From Candidatus Brevefilum sp. (GTDB lineage: Bacteria > Chloroflexota > Anaerolineae > Anaerolineales > Anaerolineaceae): DNA of 7,663 nt. The stretch is taken from the NCBI GenBank assembly GCA_007135845.1, contig SLIC01000218.1, positions 1-7,663 of the forward strand, given 5' to 3'. Position 1 is the first letter of the stretch. The number at the start of each line of letters is the position of its first letter. Of this stretch, positions 5,960 to 7,663 are shown piece by piece. The translations under genes and the position numbers were made by a program. The notes beneath the pieces are model-generated. The model saw only the letters and a program-made list of their open reading frames with translations, did not search any database and was not told the DNA's origin.

Positions 5960-7663
5960 ATGGTGAATGTTCCATATATTCCAGGCAGTGCACCACCACC
6001 CGATTTACCCCTCGGGCGTTTTTTGCCGCCAATTCCCCAGGAAATGGTACGGTCCTGGTGCCGCGAGAATCTCACACCCGGTGACTGGGTGCTCGAGCCC
6101 TTTGGTTTCAACCCACTAACTGCCCTCGAAATCGCTTCTGCAGGTAACCCGGTGCTGGTATGTGTTAATAACCCGATCCATGCCTTCCTGTTGAAGATTC
6201 TGGCCAGTGCACCTCAGAATCAGGATTTAGTCAGTGCCTTACGGGATTTAGCCATCGCGAGCAAAGGCGATGACCGCATGGAACCGTATATACGCAGCCT
6301 CTACCATGTTAATTGCGCCAACTGTCAACACCAGGTTGAAGCTGACGCGTTTTTATGGAAAAAAGACTCTGACCAGCCCTATGCAGCCCGGGTGGTCTGC
6401 ACATTTTGCGGTGCCAGCGGTGAACAACCCTTCTCCGCTGAAATGCTGGAGAGCCTCACGCCTTTACCACCCAAGCGCTTGCACCTGGCACGCGCCCTGA
6501 ATCGGATTGCAGAACGCGATCATGACCTGCGGACACAGGTCGAAAACGCCCTGAATGCCTACCCCACCCGCCCACTGATCATCCTGCAAACAATCATTAA
6601 TAAAGTTGAAAGCCTGGAACAAACCCCTGAAAGGCGGGGCCTGCTGCTTGCATTGGTCCTTTCTGCAGCGGATCGGGGAAATACCTTATGGGCATATCCC
6701 TCCCCGCGCAACCGTCCCCGACAAATCACCATCCCCACGGTTTACCAGGAGCGCAATCTTTGGCAGGTGATGGAAGAAGCTGGGGCAGCCTGGCAATTCT
6801 TAAAGAATCCCATCCCCGTAACAGATTGGCAGGAAAAGCCAGATGAACCCGTCGGTATTTACATCTATAAAGGACGGATCAGGGAACTCACCCCTAAACC
6901 CCCAAAGCATTTCTTTTCTGCGGTCATTGCGGCCTTCCCCAGGCCAAACCAGGCTTTTTGGACCTTATCTGCCCTGTGGACCGGCTGGATTTGGGGACAG
7001 GAAGCCGTTGCACCGATCCGCCAGGTGCTTACCCGGCAGCGCTATGATTGGAATTGGCACTGTCAAGCATTAATGGGTGCTTTTGATGCCATCAATACCT
7101 TCAGCCATCCTTCGATGAAGTTCTGGGGCTTGATTGCAGAAAATGAACCCATGTTCCTGCTGGCGTCCTTGTTGGCAGCGGATGCCAGGGGGTTCAGGCT
7201 GATGTCGTTTGCGCATTCTTCAGACGACCAGCTTGCACAATGCCATTGGGATTCTCCTTCAGAAGAATCCAAGAAAAGTGCTGACAGACCGCTTCCAGGT
7301 CAGGCACTGTCTGCAGCCAGGGAGGCAGCGGTCAATTATTTAAAAATGAAAGGTGAGCCCGCAACCTATCAACAGATACATACAGCAATCCTGACTTCAC
7401 TGGCACACGAAAGTCTTTTGGCCGTCAATATCTTCCTGCAAAATATCAACCAGGCCGCCTCAGAAACCCAAAAACATTTCGAAACCCTTTTTCAAGAAGC
7501 AAATCTGTTCACAAAGGTCAACGGGGAAAAGACTTCCCTCGAAACGAGTGAATGGTGGCTGGGTGAATCAGAACCAATCACCACCACACTGATCGACCAC
7601 CTGGAAGAACACATTTATGGTCACATGGTAAAGGCAAAGACAACCACTGCCGATCAGGTAAAA
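5960..7663 (+). CDS. DNA adenine methylase-like protein with zinc ribbon, 3' end outside the window
   Basis: An uninterrupted frame of 568 codons runs off the right edge, so the protein is longer than seen. The N-terminal 'PPDLPLGRFLPPIP' and 'GDWVLEPFGFNPLTALEIA' (41-59) match the layout of motif I of amino-methyltransferases, normally 'VLDPFxGSGT', and 'VLVCVNNPIHAFLL' (66-78) is the next strand. A zinc ribbon follows with C119, C122, C147 and C150, as in large DUF1156-like adenine methylases. Around 325-346, 'AFPRPNQAFWTLSALWTGWIWG' occupies the place where the catalytic DPPY motif should stand, followed by 'QRYDWNWH' (360-367). Residues 447-490, including 'LKMKGEPATYQQIHTAIL', look like a winged helix. 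The organisation is that of a DNA methylase, but GSGT and DPPY are missing, so catalysis is doubtful. It may bind DNA or act with a partner encoded to the right. Methylase ancestry is fairly sure; function is unknown. Confidence 0.7.
   Translation, partial: MVNVPYIPGSAPPPDLPLGRFLPPIPQEMVRSWCRENLTPGDWVLEPFGFNPLTALEIASAGNPVLVCVNNPIHAFLLKILASAPQNQDLVSALRDLAIASKGDDRMEPYIRSLYHVNCANCQHQVEADAFLWKKDSDQPYAARVVCTFCGASGEQPFSAEMLESLTPLPPKRLHLARALNRIAERDHDLRTQVENALNAYPTRPLIILQTIINKVESLEQTPERRGLLLALVLSAADRGNTLWAYPSPRNRPRQITIPTVYQERNLWQVMEEAGAAWQFLKNPIPVTDWQEKPDEPVGIYIYKGRIRELTPKPPKHFFSAVIAAFPRPNQAFWTLSALWTGWIWGQEAVAPIRQVLTRQRYDWNWHCQALMGAFDAINTFSHPSMKFWGLIAENEPMFLLASLLAADARGFRLMSFAHSSDDQLAQCHWDSPSEESKKSADRPLPGQALSAAREAAVNYLKMKGEPATYQQIHTAILTSLAHESLLAVNIFLQNINQAASETQKHFETLFQEANLFTKVNGEKTSLETSEWWLGESEPITTTLIDHLEEHIYGHMVKAKTTTADQVK

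Noticed and set aside
6270..7272. Short open frames at 6270-6500, 6843-7073 (+) and 7063-7272 (-)
   Set aside because: All overlap the long methylase-like frame, whose motifs (zinc ribbon, tryptophan-rich block) are coherent throughout.
1..7663. Mobile element, prophage or CRISPR content
   Set aside because: No transposase, integrase, terminal repeats, target duplications or regularly spaced repeats were seen.

Overview
The window (7663 bases) looks like ordinary bacterial chromosome. The protein features most resemble what I know from Chloroflexota, class Anaerolineae: an adenine-methylase-like protein with a zinc ribbon, a GH13 glucosidase carrying a 'DPVG..Y.P.Y.GRD' insert, and a sodium/solute symporter paired with a small DUF485 protein. 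This placement rests on remembered family features, not on a search, and is moderately confident at best. There is no rRNA, tRNA, CRISPR array, transposase or integrase, and every gene lies on the + strand.

Layout: (1) 142-1347 encodes a stand-alone kinase of the aminoglycoside phosphotransferase fold with intact catalytic motifs and unknown substrate. (2) 1348-1701 is an AT-rich, 354-base regulatory-looking gap. It holds a perfect 13-base inverted repeat with its arms about 190 bases apart, a third 8-base copy of its core, and an imperfect direct repeat next to the following gene. (3) 1702-2004 and 2006-4123 form a tight two-gene unit: a DUF485 small membrane protein, then a large ActP-like sodium/solute symporter with an unusually big extracytoplasmic insert of about 240 residues. 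(4) 4124-4298 is a gap with a near-perfect 10-bp inverted repeat and a -10-like box. (5) 4299-5879 encodes a cytoplasmic GH13 alpha-glucosidase with all catalytic residues. (6) 5960 to the window edge encodes the first 568 residues of a methyltransferase-like protein. It has a zinc ribbon and a probable C-terminal winged helix, but its SAM-binding and catalytic motifs look degraded.

How they work together: the DUF485 protein and the symporter almost certainly act as one transport unit, by analogy importing a small carboxylate such as acetate with sodium. The glucosidase probably hydrolyses imported isomalto- or malto-oligosaccharides to glucose. The kinase and the methylase-like protein have no evident link to these. 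The window does not contain a clearly recognisable new multi-gene system. The most interesting points are the apparently non-catalytic methylase, the extracellular domain of the symporter, and the repeat architecture ahead of the transporter operon.
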